Positions 53,505-63,292 of a DNA stretch of 64,000 nucleotides are shown one piece after another. The translations under genes were made by a program, and so were the position numbers. This DNA is from Pelagerythrobacter sp041912895 (lineage in GTDB: Bacteria; Pseudomonadota; Alphaproteobacteria; Sphingomonadales; Sphingomonadaceae), in NCBI RefSeq assembly GCF_041912895.1, contig NZ_JAYSGI010000005.1:124001-188000 (forward strand). Reading direction: 5' to 3'. Every line of letters starts with the position of its first letter. Position 1 is the first letter of the stretch. A model generated the notes under the pieces. It was not told where the DNA came from, did not search any database, and was given only the letters and a program-made list of their open reading frames with translations.

Positions 53505-54533
53505 CTAGCTTTCGGCCTTCGGCAGACGCTGCGAGAGCGCGGCGATGAGCTGATCGAGCTGCTCGCTGTCGCGCAGGTTCAGGTCGCGTTGCGGGAAGGG
53601 GATTTCGATCCCGTTCTCGCGAAATGCGCGCCAGACGTTCTTGAACACCTCGGAGCGCACGTTGTTCACCCCGTCCTCCGGGTCGCTGATCCAGAAGCGG
53701 ATCTGGAAATCGACCGAACTGTCGCCGAACCCCATCAGGCGTACCGCGGGCTCCGGGTTCTCGAGCACGCGCGGCGTGCCCACGGTCGCTTCCATCAGCA
53801 GCTGCTCGACGAGCTCGAGATCGCTGCCGTAGGCGACACCGACCGGCGCCTTCACCCGCACGTCGCGCGAGGAGTACGACCAGTTCTCGACCTGGTTGAT
53901 CATCAGGTTCTCGTTCGGGATCAGGTATTCCTTGCGGTCTCGGGTCACGATCGAGATCGCGCGGATGCCGATCTTGCGGATCTGGCCGAAGCTCTCGTTG
54001 CCCGCCGCATCGGTCACCGCGATGACATCGCCCGGCTTGATCGAACGGTCGGTGAGCAGAATCAGCCCGGCGATCAGGTTGCCGAAGGTCTTCTGCAACC
54101 CGAAGCCGATCGCGAGGCCGAACGCGCCGGAGAACACCGCCAGTGCGGTGAGGTCGATCCCGAGGATGTCGATCGCGATCAGGACCATGACCGCCCAGAT
54201 CGCGAGCGAGACGAGTTTCTCCGCCAGCAGGTGCTGCGTCGGATCGAGCCGCGTCATCCGCTTGATCGCGCCGCGCGACAGCCACACGAGGATGCGCGCG
54301 AGCAAGTAGACGACGAGCAGCACCATCAGCACGACCAGCGCGCTCCATACCGAAAAGCGCGTGTCGCCGACGGTGAAGCCGAGCGCATCGAGGTTCTGGA
54401 CGATCTCGCCGAAGGTCATGCTGTGTTCGCTGACGGCATCCTTGAGCGATTCTGCGCCGACGACTGCTTCCTCAACCGCCTCGGGCGCAGGCGTGGTAGT
54501 CGCCGGAGTCGGCAAGACGGCGGACGTGGTCAT
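53505..54533 (-). CDS. MscS-type mechanosensitive ion channel
   Basis: A 342-residue membrane protein. A soluble N-terminus of about 70 residues is followed by three or four helices, the pore helix with LAVFSGAFGLAIGFGLQKTF, and the MscS beta domain (DRSIKPGDVIAV, VTRDRKEYLIPNENLM). A cytoplasmic vestibule completes the protein. It belongs to the larger MscS-like class and releases solutes on osmotic downshift. The ATG overlaps the metC-like gene by 4 bases, although the functions are unrelated. Confidence 0.92.
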   Translation of the reverse strand: MTTSAVLPTPATTTPAPEAVEEAVVGAESLKDAVSEHSMTFGEIVQNLDALGFTVGDTRFSVWSALVVLMVLLVVYLLARILVWLSRGAIKRMTRLDPTQHLLAEKLVSLAIWAVMVLIAIDILGIDLTALAVFSGAFGLAIGFGLQKTFGNLIAGLILLTDRSIKPGDVIAVTDAAGNESFGQIRKIGIRAISIVTRDRKEYLIPNENLMINQVENWSYSSRDVRVKAPVGVAYGSDLELVEQLLMEATVGTPRVLENPEPAVRLMGFGDSSVDFQIRFWISDPEDGVNNVRSEVFKNVWRAFRENGIEIPFPQRDLNLRDSEQLDQLIAALSQRLPKAES

Positions 54534-55738
54534 GGAGCCTCCATCGCGGCGAACCCGCGTTCCAGATCTGCGATCAGGTCTTCCGGGTCTTCCAATCCGA
54601 TCGACAGGCGCACGCCCCAGCGGTCGCCTTCGTTCCATCCCGCGGGCGGCCAAGAGGTCGCGCTGCGGATCGCGGCGGGGTCGATCGGCAGGGCGAGGCT
54701 CTCGTAGCCGCCCCAGCTGAAGCCGATGCCGAACAGTTCGAGCGCGTCGACGAACCGCGCGCTGGCGGCGGCGTCGCGGCCCTTCAGTACGAAACTGAAC
54801 AGGCCGCAGCCGCCGGAGAAATCGCGTTGCCACAGATCGTGCCCCGGCGCGCCGGGCAGCATCGGGCACAGCACATGCGCGACCTCGGGCCGGGTGGCGA
54901 GCCATTCGGCCAGCGCCAGCGCGGTGGCGGTCGATTTCTCCAGCCGCACGCCCATCGTGCGCAGGCCGCGCAGCGCCAGCGCGGCGTCGTCGGGCGAGAC
55001 GACCTGCCCCAGCGCCTGCGCGGTCTGGCGCAAGCGCCGGTACCAGCGTTCGCCCGCGCTCGCCGCGCCCATCATCAGGTCCGAATGGCCGCCGACGTGC
55101 TTGGTCAGGCTGGTGATCGCGATGTCGCACCCGTGTTCGAGCGCGGGAAACCCGAGCGGCGAGGCCCAGGTGTTGTCGATCAGGCTGACCGCGCCATGCT
55201 CGCGCGCGATCGTGGCGAGCGCAGGCACCTCGCACACCTCCATCGTCAGGCTGCCGGGGCTTTCGAGCAAGACTGCCTTCGTGTTCTTGCTGAAAAGGCC
55301 TGCGAAGCCCTCGACATCGAGCGGATCGAAGAACTTCGCGGTCACGCCGAAGCGATGGAGCAGCCCGTTTGCCATGATCCGGCTCGGTTCGTAGGCGTTG
55401 TCGGTCACCAGCAGTTCGTCCCCGGGCTTGACCACCGCCATCAGCGCGCCGGCGATCGCGGCGACGCCGCTGGGGTAAAGCACGGTGCCCGCCGCGCCGG
55501 GTTCGATCGTGGTCAGCGCATCGGCCAGCGCCCACTGTGTCGGGGCACCCCGGCGGCCGTAGAAGAAGCGCCCGTCCGCGTTGCCCTTGCCGCCTTCGGC
55601 CAGCGCGGCGGTGTCGGGATAGAGGTGCGTGCTCGCGCGCCAGACGGGCGGGTTGACCACCGGCCCGGTCCATTCCGCGCGCCGCCCCGCGCCCACGAGC
55701 CGGGTGTTCGCGCCGCTGCCATTGCCGTCTGCGCTCAT
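54530..55738 (-). CDS. metC: Cystathionine beta-lyase-type PLP enzyme
   Basis: A 402-residue Cys/Met-metabolism PLP enzyme. The cofactor lysine is in TSLTKHVGGHSD, with YGRRGAPT, YPSGVAAIAGAL and DNTWASPLGF as other family motifs. It probably cleaves cystathionine to homocysteine. The subgroup matches alphaproteobacterial MetC, but gamma-lyase activity cannot be excluded. The start overlaps sseA by ATGA; an earlier Met would add 15 residues inside sseA. Confidence 0.9.
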   Translation of the reverse strand: MSADGNGSGANTRLVGAGRRAEWTGPVVNPPVWRASTHLYPDTAALAEGGKGNADGRFFYGRRGAPTQWALADALTTIEPGAAGTVLYPSGVAAIAGALMAVVKPGDELLVTDNAYEPSRIMANGLLHRFGVTAKFFDPLDVEGFAGLFSKNTKAVLLESPGSLTMEVCEVPALATIAREHGAVSLIDNTWASPLGFPALEHGCDIAITSLTKHVGGHSDLMMGAASAGERWYRRLRQTAQALGQVVSPDDAALALRGLRTMGVRLEKSTATALALAEWLATRPEVAHVLCPMLPGAPGHDLWQRDFSGGCGLFSFVLKGRDAAASARFVDALELFGIGFSWGGYESLALPIDPAAIRSATSWPPAGWNEGDRWGVRLSIGLEDPEDLIADLERGFAAMEAP

Positions 55739-56577
55739 CGCGCCGCCCCCGTTTCCTTCGGCGTGGCGGGGTCCGCTCCCCACTCGCTCCAGCTTCCATC
55801 GTAGAGTGCCGTATCGGTCTTGCCGAGCAGTTCGAGCGCGAACAGCAGGACCGAGGCGGTGACCCCGCTGCCGCAGGTCGCGACGACGGGGTGGTCGAGG
55901 TCGATCCCTGCCGCGACGAACGCCGCGCGCAGATCGTCGCCGCGCTTGAAGGTGCCGTCGTGGTTCAGCACCGCGGGGTAGTGCAGGTTGCGCGCGCCCG
56001 GGATGTGTCCGCCAGGCAGGCCGTGGACCGTGTCCTCCTCCGCGCCGGTGAAGCGGCCCGCGTCGCGCGCGTCGACCACCTGTTCGGCGCGGCTATCGAT
56101 ATTCGCGAGCATCTCGGCCTTGTCGCGCATGCGCGCCGGATCGGCATCGTGCGCCACGGCTTCGACCGGCGCGGGTTGTTCCCCGCCCGTATCGAGCGTG
56201 TGGCCAGCGGCACGCCATGCCTTCAGCCCCCCGTCGAGCAGCGCGACATCGCTCCATCCGAACAGGCGAAAGAGGAACCACGCCCGCGCCGAACTGCGCA
56301 AGTCGCTGTCGTCATAGAGCACCACCCGGCTCCCATCCTCCACGCCCAGCGCAGCGAGCCGTTCGGCGAACTGCGCGGCGGTCGGCAAGGCGGAGGGGAC
56401 GGGCGATGCCCGATCCTCCAGCGACCCCAGATCGAGGAAGCGCGCGCCGGGGATATGTCCACCTGCGAACTCCGACGCCGGATCACGGCCCGCCGCGGCG
56501 AGGTGGCGCGAGGCGTCGAGCACGGTGACGGTGGCGAGGTTGTCTGCCAGCCAGTCGGTCGAGACGAGAATGTCCAT
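55735..56577 (-). CDS. sseA: 3-mercaptopyruvate/thiosulfate sulfurtransferase
   Basis: A 280-residue protein with two rhodanese domains. The catalytic Cys235 lies in ATCGSGVTAS; the CGSGVTA loop is characteristic of mercaptopyruvate sulfurtransferases rather than thiosulfate-specific rhodaneses. The first domain has DSDLRSSARAWFLFRLFGW. It moves sulfane sulfur from cysteine breakdown, so it fits the neighbouring sulfur genes. First gene of a sseA-metC-mscS overlap string. Confidence 0.94.
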   Translation of the reverse strand: MDILVSTDWLADNLATVTVLDASRHLAAAGRDPASEFAGGHIPGARFLDLGSLEDRASPVPSALPTAAQFAERLAALGVEDGSRVVLYDDSDLRSSARAWFLFRLFGWSDVALLDGGLKAWRAAGHTLDTGGEQPAPVEAVAHDADPARMRDKAEMLANIDSRAEQVVDARDAGRFTGAEEDTVHGLPGGHIPGARNLHYPAVLNHDGTFKRGDDLRAAFVAAGIDLDHPVVATCGSGVTASVLLFALELLGKTDTALYDGSWSEWGADPATPKETGAAR

Positions 56578-56604
56578 GGCCGGGGGGTAGCGGGGCCGGC
56601 GTCC

Positions 56605-57777
56605 CTAGTCGAGCGGGCGCATGCCGATCGCGCTGTAGCTCTGCGGCATCTCGTCGAGCCGGAACGGACGCAGGTTGCCGCCGTGCCGGTCGGGAAGCTG
56701 GCCGACAAGGAAGGTGCGGGCGAGCGGCGCCTTGCCCTTCGCCGCAACGCGCAGCCGCAGCAACGGCACGTAGACCGCGGCGCTGCCCTGCCGGATCGCT
56801 CGTACCTGCTGCAGCGGCAGGCGCACGTCGCCGTCGAGTTCAACCGTCTCGCCCGGCGCGAGAGCGGCCACCGTGCGCATCGGCGCGAGCGGGGCGGCGG
56901 CGTCGGCGAGCTGGTCGGCGATCGGGGCAGAGCCGTGCGCGGTCACCAGATCGGCCTCGATCTCGAGATCGTCCCACTGCTCGCCGCCGCGGTTTTCCAG
57001 CACCAGCCGCCAGGCGAAGGTCGCGTTCATCATGCTGCGGCTGAAGCGAAGCGGCTTTGCGGCGAGCGAAACGCTCTCGGTCCGGGTCGCGAACGTGGTT
57101 CGGGACTGGGGCGGAGCAGGCGGTGCCGCTGCGGGCTTTGGCTCGGACTCGGGCTGAGGCTCGGGCCGCGGTTCGCGGCGCGCGAGCGGCGGTTCCACCA
57201 CCGGGACGGGCGCCAGTTCCTCGCGCCGTCGCAGCAGCCAGAAGCCCGCGCCGCCCGCCACAAGCAGCACGACGAGCGCCGCGAGCCAGGGGACGAGCGA
57301 ACCGCCTTCCTCGGACGGGGCTATGGCAGTCGCCGGCGTCGAGTCGGTGACCGAGGGTGTGAAATCGAAAGCGGTGCCGCCAGTTGCCGGCGGTTCGTCG
57401 CTGGCGGCTTCCGGCGGTGGAGCGGCGGTTTCGGTCGGCGCTGGTTCTGCCGGTGCCGGGGAGGGGCGTGCCGCGGGCTCGGCCTGAGCCGGCGTGCGCT
57501 CGGGTGTCGACGGCTCCTGCGCCGGCAATTGCAGCGGGATCGCGGGCGCGGTCGGCTGCGGCGTGGGCTGCGCCGTCGGCGTGGGGGTCGGAACCGAGCG
57601 CGGCGCTGTCCGCACCGGCGCGTCGGGATCGACGGGCCCTTGGACGTCGGGCGTCGCAGTCGTTTGCGGATCGGGTGGGAGTTGGAAATCGCGCGCCGAT
57701 CCCTGCTGCTGCGCGAGCGCGGGCGAAGCGAGCGCCAGGGCCGCAGCGGCAAGCAGGAATGATGAGCGAGCGTGCAT
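56605..57777 (-). CDS. Exported Pro-rich, membrane-anchored protein of unknown function
   Basis: A 390-residue protein. The signal peptide is MHARSSFLLAAAALALASPA. About 120 residues of Pro/Thr/Ala-rich linker lead to a second hydrophobic helix (LVPWLAALVVLLVAGGAGFW, about residues 165-185) and an Arg-rich segment. The final domain of about 150 residues is predicted beta-rich (FAWRLVLENRGGEQWDDLEIEA). The layout suggests a periplasmic stalk and a cytoplasmic or membrane-proximal beta domain. I do not recognise the family; homologues seem limited to Sphingomonadales. It is divergent from queF. Confidence 0.78.
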   Translation of the reverse strand: MHARSSFLLAAAALALASPALAQQQGSARDFQLPPDPQTTATPDVQGPVDPDAPVRTAPRSVPTPTPTAQPTPQPTAPAIPLQLPAQEPSTPERTPAQAEPAARPSPAPAEPAPTETAAPPPEAASDEPPATGGTAFDFTPSVTDSTPATAIAPSEEGGSLVPWLAALVVLLVAGGAGFWLLRRREELAPVPVVEPPLARREPRPEPQPESEPKPAAAPPAPPQSRTTFATRTESVSLAAKPLRFSRSMMNATFAWRLVLENRGGEQWDDLEIEADLVTAHGSAPIADQLADAAAPLAPMRTVAALAPGETVELDGDVRLPLQQVRAIRQGSAAVYVPLLRLRVAAKGKAPLARTFLVGQLPDRHGGNLRPFRLDEMPQSYSAIGMRPLD

Positions 57778-57875
57778 AGATTCGTAGGCATTCGGCAAGG
57801 GCCGGGTGGCGCTGAATAGTCCGTGAATTGCGAAGTGCAATCCCGCGGGTTGTGCGGCGCGCGCGATAGGCCCAC

Positions 57876-58339
57876 ATGCGCGGCATGAGCGACACACCCG
57901 ACACGCTGCACCTCGGCCAGGCCAGTGCGCTGCCCGCCTCGCCGGAGGAAGCCCGGCTCGACTACGTGCCCAACCCGCGCGAGGGCGCGCTGTATCTCGT
58001 GCGCTTCGCCGCGCCCGAGTTCACCTCGCTGTGCCCGGTGACCGGCCAGCCCGACTTCGCGCATCTGGTGATCGACTATGCGCCGGGCGAACGGATCGTC
58101 GAATCGAAGAGCCTCAAGCTGTTCCTCGGCAGCTTCCGCAATCATGCGGGGTTCCACGAGGACGTGACTGTAGGCATCGGCCAGCGGCTGGTGGCGGAGA
58201 TGAAGCCGCGCTGGCTGCGCATCGGCGGCTACTGGTATCCGCGCGGCGGCATCCCGATCGACGTCTTCTGGCAGAGCGGCGCGCCGCCGGAAGGGCTATG
58301 GGTGCCCGATCAGGGTGTCGCCAGCTACCGGGGGCGGGG

Positions 58340-58343
<4 letters not shown>
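57876..58343 (+). CDS. queF: NADPH-dependent preQ0 reductase
   Basis: A 155-residue QueF of the short unimodular type. It reduces 7-cyano-7-deazaguanine to preQ1 in queuosine synthesis. The thioimide-forming cysteine is in TSLCPVTGQPDF. The QueF motif ESKSLKLFLGSFRNH and the substrate-binding His-Glu (GFHED) are complete. A Met three codons later is an alternative start. No preQ1 riboswitch is seen upstream. The stop overlaps fumC by ATGA. Confidence 0.95.
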
Positions 58344-59722
<1,379 letters not shown>

Positions 59723-59723
59723 C

Positions 59724-59754
59724 GCGCTCAAGCAGCGCGAAGCGGGGTTAGCGC
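59724..59754. repeat. Third copy of the CTCAAGCAGCG repeat
   Basis: GCGCTCAAGCAGCGC followed by GAAGCGGGGTTAGCGC is a diverged copy of the 26-bp unit seen after glnA. It starts 2 bases after the fumC stop. Confidence 0.6.
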
Positions 59755-59784
59755 AGACAAAAATCCATTCCAGCAACGCTGGAA

Positions 59785-59787
<3 letters not shown>
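59753..59787 (-). terminator. Rho-independent terminator of tRNA-Thr
   Basis: A perfect 10-bp stem (CCATTCCAGC at 59765-59774, GCTGGAATGG at 59778-59787) is followed on the minus strand by ATTTTTGT. Its first arm includes the encoded CCA of the tRNA, the same arrangement as at tRNA-Ala. Confidence 0.9.
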
Positions 59788-59860
<73 letters not shown>

Positions 59861-59892
59861 GTTCCGCTCCCAGTAGCGAAGCGGCGGAGCAA

Positions 59893-59973
59893 GGCAAGAC
59901 TCGCCCTCACGCAGCGAAGCGATAGGGCATCAGGGCAAGAGTCGTCCTCAAGCAGCGGAGCGATAGGGCAACA
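59893..59973. repeat. Two tandem 40-bp repeats upstream of tRNA-Thr
   Basis: Units at 59893-59932 and 59934-59973 share 35 of 40 bases (41-base period) and contain CTCACGCAGCGAAGCGATAG or CTCAAGCAGCGGAGCGATAG. The core is related to the repeats after glnA and fumC. They fill the space between tRNA-Thr and the next gene. Confidence 0.6.
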
Positions 59974-59981
59974 AGAACCTT

Positions 59982-60863
59982 TCAAAGCGCGCCGAAGGTC
60001 CAGCCCTCGGTGCGGGCGATTTCGGGCGTCAGCCCGGCGGGGTGCCACATCGCGGGATTGTGCGCGACAGTGCGCAGCCAAGCGGCGGTCACGAGCGCAT
60101 CGGACGAGTGATCGTCGATCGGCCCCGACCGCGCCACCGGCGGCGACGCGAGCGCGGCGAGACGTTCGTTGAGATCTTCGCAGGTCCGGATCTTGCTTGT
60201 ACCCTTGCGCACGCCCGCCCCGCGCGCTGCGAGCGAAGTGTACATCTCCACGATCACCGAACCCGACGCCGGCAGCGGATCGATCGGCCATACCGGCACG
60301 CGTCCGCCCAGCCGGTGCAGCAGGCGCATTCCGGTGAGGCTGGACTTGCCGACCTGCGCCGCGCCGACGAGGTTGAAATTGCTCACCGGCCGTACGCCTT
60401 GCGCGCGCTGCGCATGTTCGGCGCGGCGGAAGCGGCCTTCGCGGGTCGCGGCATCGGGCAGATGGAAGCTGTCGCCGACATGGTCGCCGGAGTGGCGGAA
60501 ATGACGCGCGGCTTCGGGATGCCGCACGAAGCTCGACGCGGCGAGGTGGGCGTCGTCCGCGCAAATCCGGTCGATTAGAGCCCAGAGCGATCGCGCGTCG
60601 GGCGGGCTTTCGCGCCAGCCGGGAAAGAACGCCCCGCAGTCCGCGAACGGCAGCGATATGCCCAGGTCCATCCCGACCAGCGTGTCGGGCGGTAGTTGCT
60701 CTCGCAGGATCGTCAGCACTTCGTCGCGCGACCAGCCGCGTCCGGGATCGACCAACACCGGCGGGCCGCCCGCGGCATCGGCGATCGCCAGCGCGATCCC
60801 CTTGTGCCGCTCGCCCGCCGCGCCCGACCAGTCGATCGCGAGGAAGTGCCGGAAGCGGCTCAT
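59982..60863 (-). CDS. Conserved protein with possible RNase H-like fold
   Basis: A 293-residue soluble protein. It begins FRHFLAIDWSGAAGERHKGI, an Asp-containing strand-turn like those opening RNase H-like folds such as DUF429. A second acidic strand (TLVGMDLGISLPF) and a late DDHSSDALVTAAWL helix carry acidic residues in the same order. This suggests a metal-dependent nuclease-like core, but I cannot assign activity. It overlaps rarA by ATGA, which points to a DNA-metabolism link. Confidence 0.75.
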   Translation of the reverse strand: MSRFRHFLAIDWSGAAGERHKGIALAIADAAGGPPVLVDPGRGWSRDEVLTILREQLPPDTLVGMDLGISLPFADCGAFFPGWRESPPDARSLWALIDRICADDAHLAASSFVRHPEAARHFRHSGDHVGDSFHLPDAATREGRFRRAEHAQRAQGVRPVSNFNLVGAAQVGKSSLTGMRLLHRLGGRVPVWPIDPLPASGSVIVEMYTSLAARGAGVRKGTSKIRTCEDLNERLAALASPPVARSGPIDDHSSDALVTAAWLRTVAHNPAMWHPAGLTPEIARTEGWTFGAL

Positions 60864-62176
60864 TCCCGCTCGCGCCGAAGCTTGTCCCAGTACTCGAGCC
60901 GTTTCTGAACCTCGCGCTCGAACCCGCGCTCGACCGGGGTGTAGTAGGTCTGCGGCTCCATTTCCTCGGGCCAGTAGTTCGCGCCGGAAAAGCCGCCCTC
61001 CGCATTGTGATCGTAAGCGTAATCCTTGCCGTAGCCGATGTCTTTCATCAGCTTCGTCGGCGCGTTGAGGATATTCTGCGGCGGCATCAGGCTGCCGGTT
61101 TCCTTCGCGCTGCGCCACGCCGCGCCCGCCGCCTTGTAGGCGGCGTTCGATTTGGGGGCGGTCGCGCAATAGAGACACGCCTGGACGATCGCCAGTTCGC
61201 CCTCCGGGCTGCCGAGGAAGTCGTAGGCGTCCTTTGCCGCGAGGCATTGCACCAGCGCCTGGGGATCGGCGAGGCCGATGTCCTCGCTCGCCGCGCGCAC
61301 CAGCCGGCGCAGCACGAACAGCGGCTCCTCGCCCGCCACCAGCATTCGCGCGAGGTAGTAAAGCGCGGCCTGCGGGTCCGATCCGCGCAGCGATTTGTGC
61401 CACGCCGAAATCAGATTGTAGTGCCCCTCGCGATCCTTGTCGTAGACCGCGACGCGGCGCTGGAGGAAGCTGCCGAGCTCTCCCGGCGCCAGCGGCTCCT
61501 CGATCCGCGCGGCGTAGAGCGTTTCGGCCTGGTTGAGGAGGAAGCGCCCGTCGCCGTCGGCGCTGGCGACCAGCGCGGCGCGTGCTTCGTCCGTAAGGGG
61601 GAGAGGCCCCTCGAGGCCTTCCGCCTTGTCCAGCAGCTTGCCGAGCGCGGCGGGATCGAGCCGGTGGAGGATCAGCACCTGCGCACGGCTGAGCAGTGCG
61701 GCGTTGAGTTCGAAGCTCGGGTTCTCGGTGGTGGCGCCGACCAGCGTCACCGTGCCGCGCTCGACGAAGGGCAGAAAGCCATCCTGTTGCGCGCGGTTGA
61801 AGCGGTGGATTTCGTCCACGAACAGCAGCGTGCGCTGTCCGGCCTCCGCCGCCTTGTCGGCTTCCGCGAAGGCTTTCTTGAGGTCCGCCACGCCGGAAAA
61901 CACAGCGCTGATCGCGACGAAGCGCATGCCGACCGCGTCGGCGAGCAGGCGCGCGATGCTCGTCTTGCCGGTGCCGGGCGGGCCCCACAGGATCATGCTC
62001 GACAATTTACCCGCCGCGACCATGCGGCCGATCGCGCCGTCCGATCCGGTCAGGTGCTCCTGCCCGACGACCTCGTCCAGCGCGCGCGGGCGCAGGCGGT
62101 CGGCGAGGGGTGCATCCTCGCGCGGCTCATCGGGCGCGGAGCTGTCGGGAATCGTATCGGGAAAGAGGTCGGCCAT
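60860..62176 (-). CDS. rarA: Replication-associated recombination protein A
   Basis: A 438-residue AAA+ ATPase (MgsA/RarA family, relative of the clamp loader). It acts at stalled replication forks. PLADRLRPRALDEVVGQEHL opens the core. Walker A is WGPPGTGKTS and Walker B is LLFVDEIHRFN. Sensor 1 is VGATTENPSF and the C-terminal tetramerisation domain includes MPPQNILNAPTKLMK. The Met chosen gives the usual length; GGAG abuts it directly. It is divergent from the PadR gene. Confidence 0.95.
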   Translation of the reverse strand: MADLFPDTIPDSSAPDEPREDAPLADRLRPRALDEVVGQEHLTGSDGAIGRMVAAGKLSSMILWGPPGTGKTSIARLLADAVGMRFVAISAVFSGVADLKKAFAEADKAAEAGQRTLLFVDEIHRFNRAQQDGFLPFVERGTVTLVGATTENPSFELNAALLSRAQVLILHRLDPAALGKLLDKAEGLEGPLPLTDEARAALVASADGDGRFLLNQAETLYAARIEEPLAPGELGSFLQRRVAVYDKDREGHYNLISAWHKSLRGSDPQAALYYLARMLVAGEEPLFVLRRLVRAASEDIGLADPQALVQCLAAKDAYDFLGSPEGELAIVQACLYCATAPKSNAAYKAAGAAWRSAKETGSLMPPQNILNAPTKLMKDIGYGKDYAYDHNAEGGFSGANYWPEEMEPQTYYTPVERGFEREVQKRLEYWDKLRRERE

Positions 62177-62220
62177 CTCCTGCGCTAGATAGGAAATCGC
62201 ACGCCATGGTGCGAGGGGCC

Positions 62221-62249
62221 TTGAAAACCGATAGCTCAAAGATATATCG
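62221..62249 (+). promoter_or_regulatory. PadR gene promoter with palindrome over the -10 box
   Basis: TTGAAA (62221-62226), a 16-base spacer and TATATC (62243-62248) form a sigma-70-type promoter. The perfect palindrome GATATATC (62241-62248) covers the -10 box, and CGATA (62229-62233) mirrors TATCG (62245-62249). PadR-family proteins often repress their own gene by binding such AT-rich palindromes. Confidence 0.5.
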
Positions 62250-62276
62250 TGAGGCATCGGAAGAAAGGAGTTCACG

Positions 62277-62909
62277 ATGCACCATCATAGCGATCACAAC
62301 GACATGCGCCGCGAATGGCGGCGCGCCGGGCGGAGCTGGGCCGCCGCGTTCGGTTCGGATGGTCCGTTCGGACCGAAAGGGCCGTTCGGGCAGGATGGGC
62401 CGTTCGGCCCGCGCGGGCCATTCGGCGGCGGCGGACGCGGCCACCGCCGCGGGCGGATGTTCGGCCACGGCGAACTGCGGCTCGCGCTGCTCAAGCTGCT
62501 CGCCGACGAGCCGCGCCACGGCTACGAACTCATCAAGGCGATCGAGGAACTGACCGGCGGCGATTACGCGCCGAGCCCCGGTGCGGTCTATCCCACGCTC
62601 CAGCTTCTCGCCGACGAAGGCATGATCGAGGAGCGCGGCGACGACACCCCGCGCAAGGCCTTCGCCGCGACCGATGCCGGCCGCGCGGAACTGGCGGAGA
62701 AGGCCGACGAGGTCGAGGTGCTGTTCGAACGGCTTTCCGCCCACGGCGAGCGCGAACAGCGCGGCCGGTCGCCGCACCTCTGGCGTGCGATGGGCAATCT
62801 TGCCAATGTGCTCAAGCACCGCGCCCGCTCGGGCAAGCTCGATCAAGGCACGATCGACGAGATCGTGGACATGATCGACGACATGGCAAAAAGGATCGAA
62901 CGACTATGA
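62277..62909 (+). CDS. PadR-family transcriptional regulator
   Basis: A 210-residue regulator. The winged HTH covers about residues 65-140 (LRLALLKLLADEPRHGYELI, then PSPGAVYPTLQLLADEGMI). A C-terminal dimerisation helix lies at about 150-210. The first 60 residues are unusual: a His-rich start and a low-complexity segment with four GPFG units at six-residue spacing. AAAGGAG lies 6 bases before the ATG. It overlaps the DUF2218 gene by ATGA, so that gene is a likely member of its regulon. Confidence 0.92.
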   Translation: MHHHSDHNDMRREWRRAGRSWAAAFGSDGPFGPKGPFGQDGPFGPRGPFGGGGRGHRRGRMFGHGELRLALLKLLADEPRHGYELIKAIEELTGGDYAPSPGAVYPTLQLLADEGMIEERGDDTPRKAFAATDAGRAELAEKADEVEVLFERLSAHGEREQRGRSPHLWRAMGNLANVLKHRARSGKLDQGTIDEIVDMIDDMAKRIERL

Positions 62910-63226
62910 CCAGCGCGACCACAGCCTCCGTCCCCACCACCAGCGGTTCGCGTTATCTCCAGCAGCTGTGCAAGCACTGGTCGCACAACCTCGCGGTCGA
63001 TTATTCGGCGGACAAGGGGACGGTGACGTTCCCGGCCGAGGGGCGCAGCGGATCGTGGGCGGGGGACGCGGTCCTCACGCTCGATGCCGGGCCGGACGCG
63101 CTCGAATGCCGGATCGACGCGAGCGAGCCCGGCCAGCGCGACGTGCTGAAGGGTGTCGTCGCCAATCACCTCGACCGCTTCGCCTTCCGCGAGGCGCCGC
63201 TGACGTTCGACTGGCGCGACGCCTGA
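62906..63226 (+). CDS. DUF2218 protein
   Basis: A 106-residue soluble protein of the DUF2218 family (RYLQQLCKHWSHNLAVDYSA, late VVANHLDRFAFRE). In other bacteria such proteins are often linked to siderophore/iron-uptake genes, but none are here. The role is unknown. It is co-translated with the PadR regulator. Confidence 0.88.
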   Translation: MTSATTASVPTTSGSRYLQQLCKHWSHNLAVDYSADKGTVTFPAEGRSGSWAGDAVLTLDAGPDALECRIDASEPGQRDVLKGVVANHLDRFAFREAPLTFDWRDA

Positions 63227-63292
63227 CCCTGCTGGCGCGTCCGGGGCGGGAGTGATATTCTCGCCCCGGGCCGCATGGAGAGGGGTTCGAAT

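Noticed and set aside
57778..57875. A preQ1 riboswitch in front of queF
   Set aside because: The 98-base leader lacks the conserved preQ1-I or preQ1-II elements.
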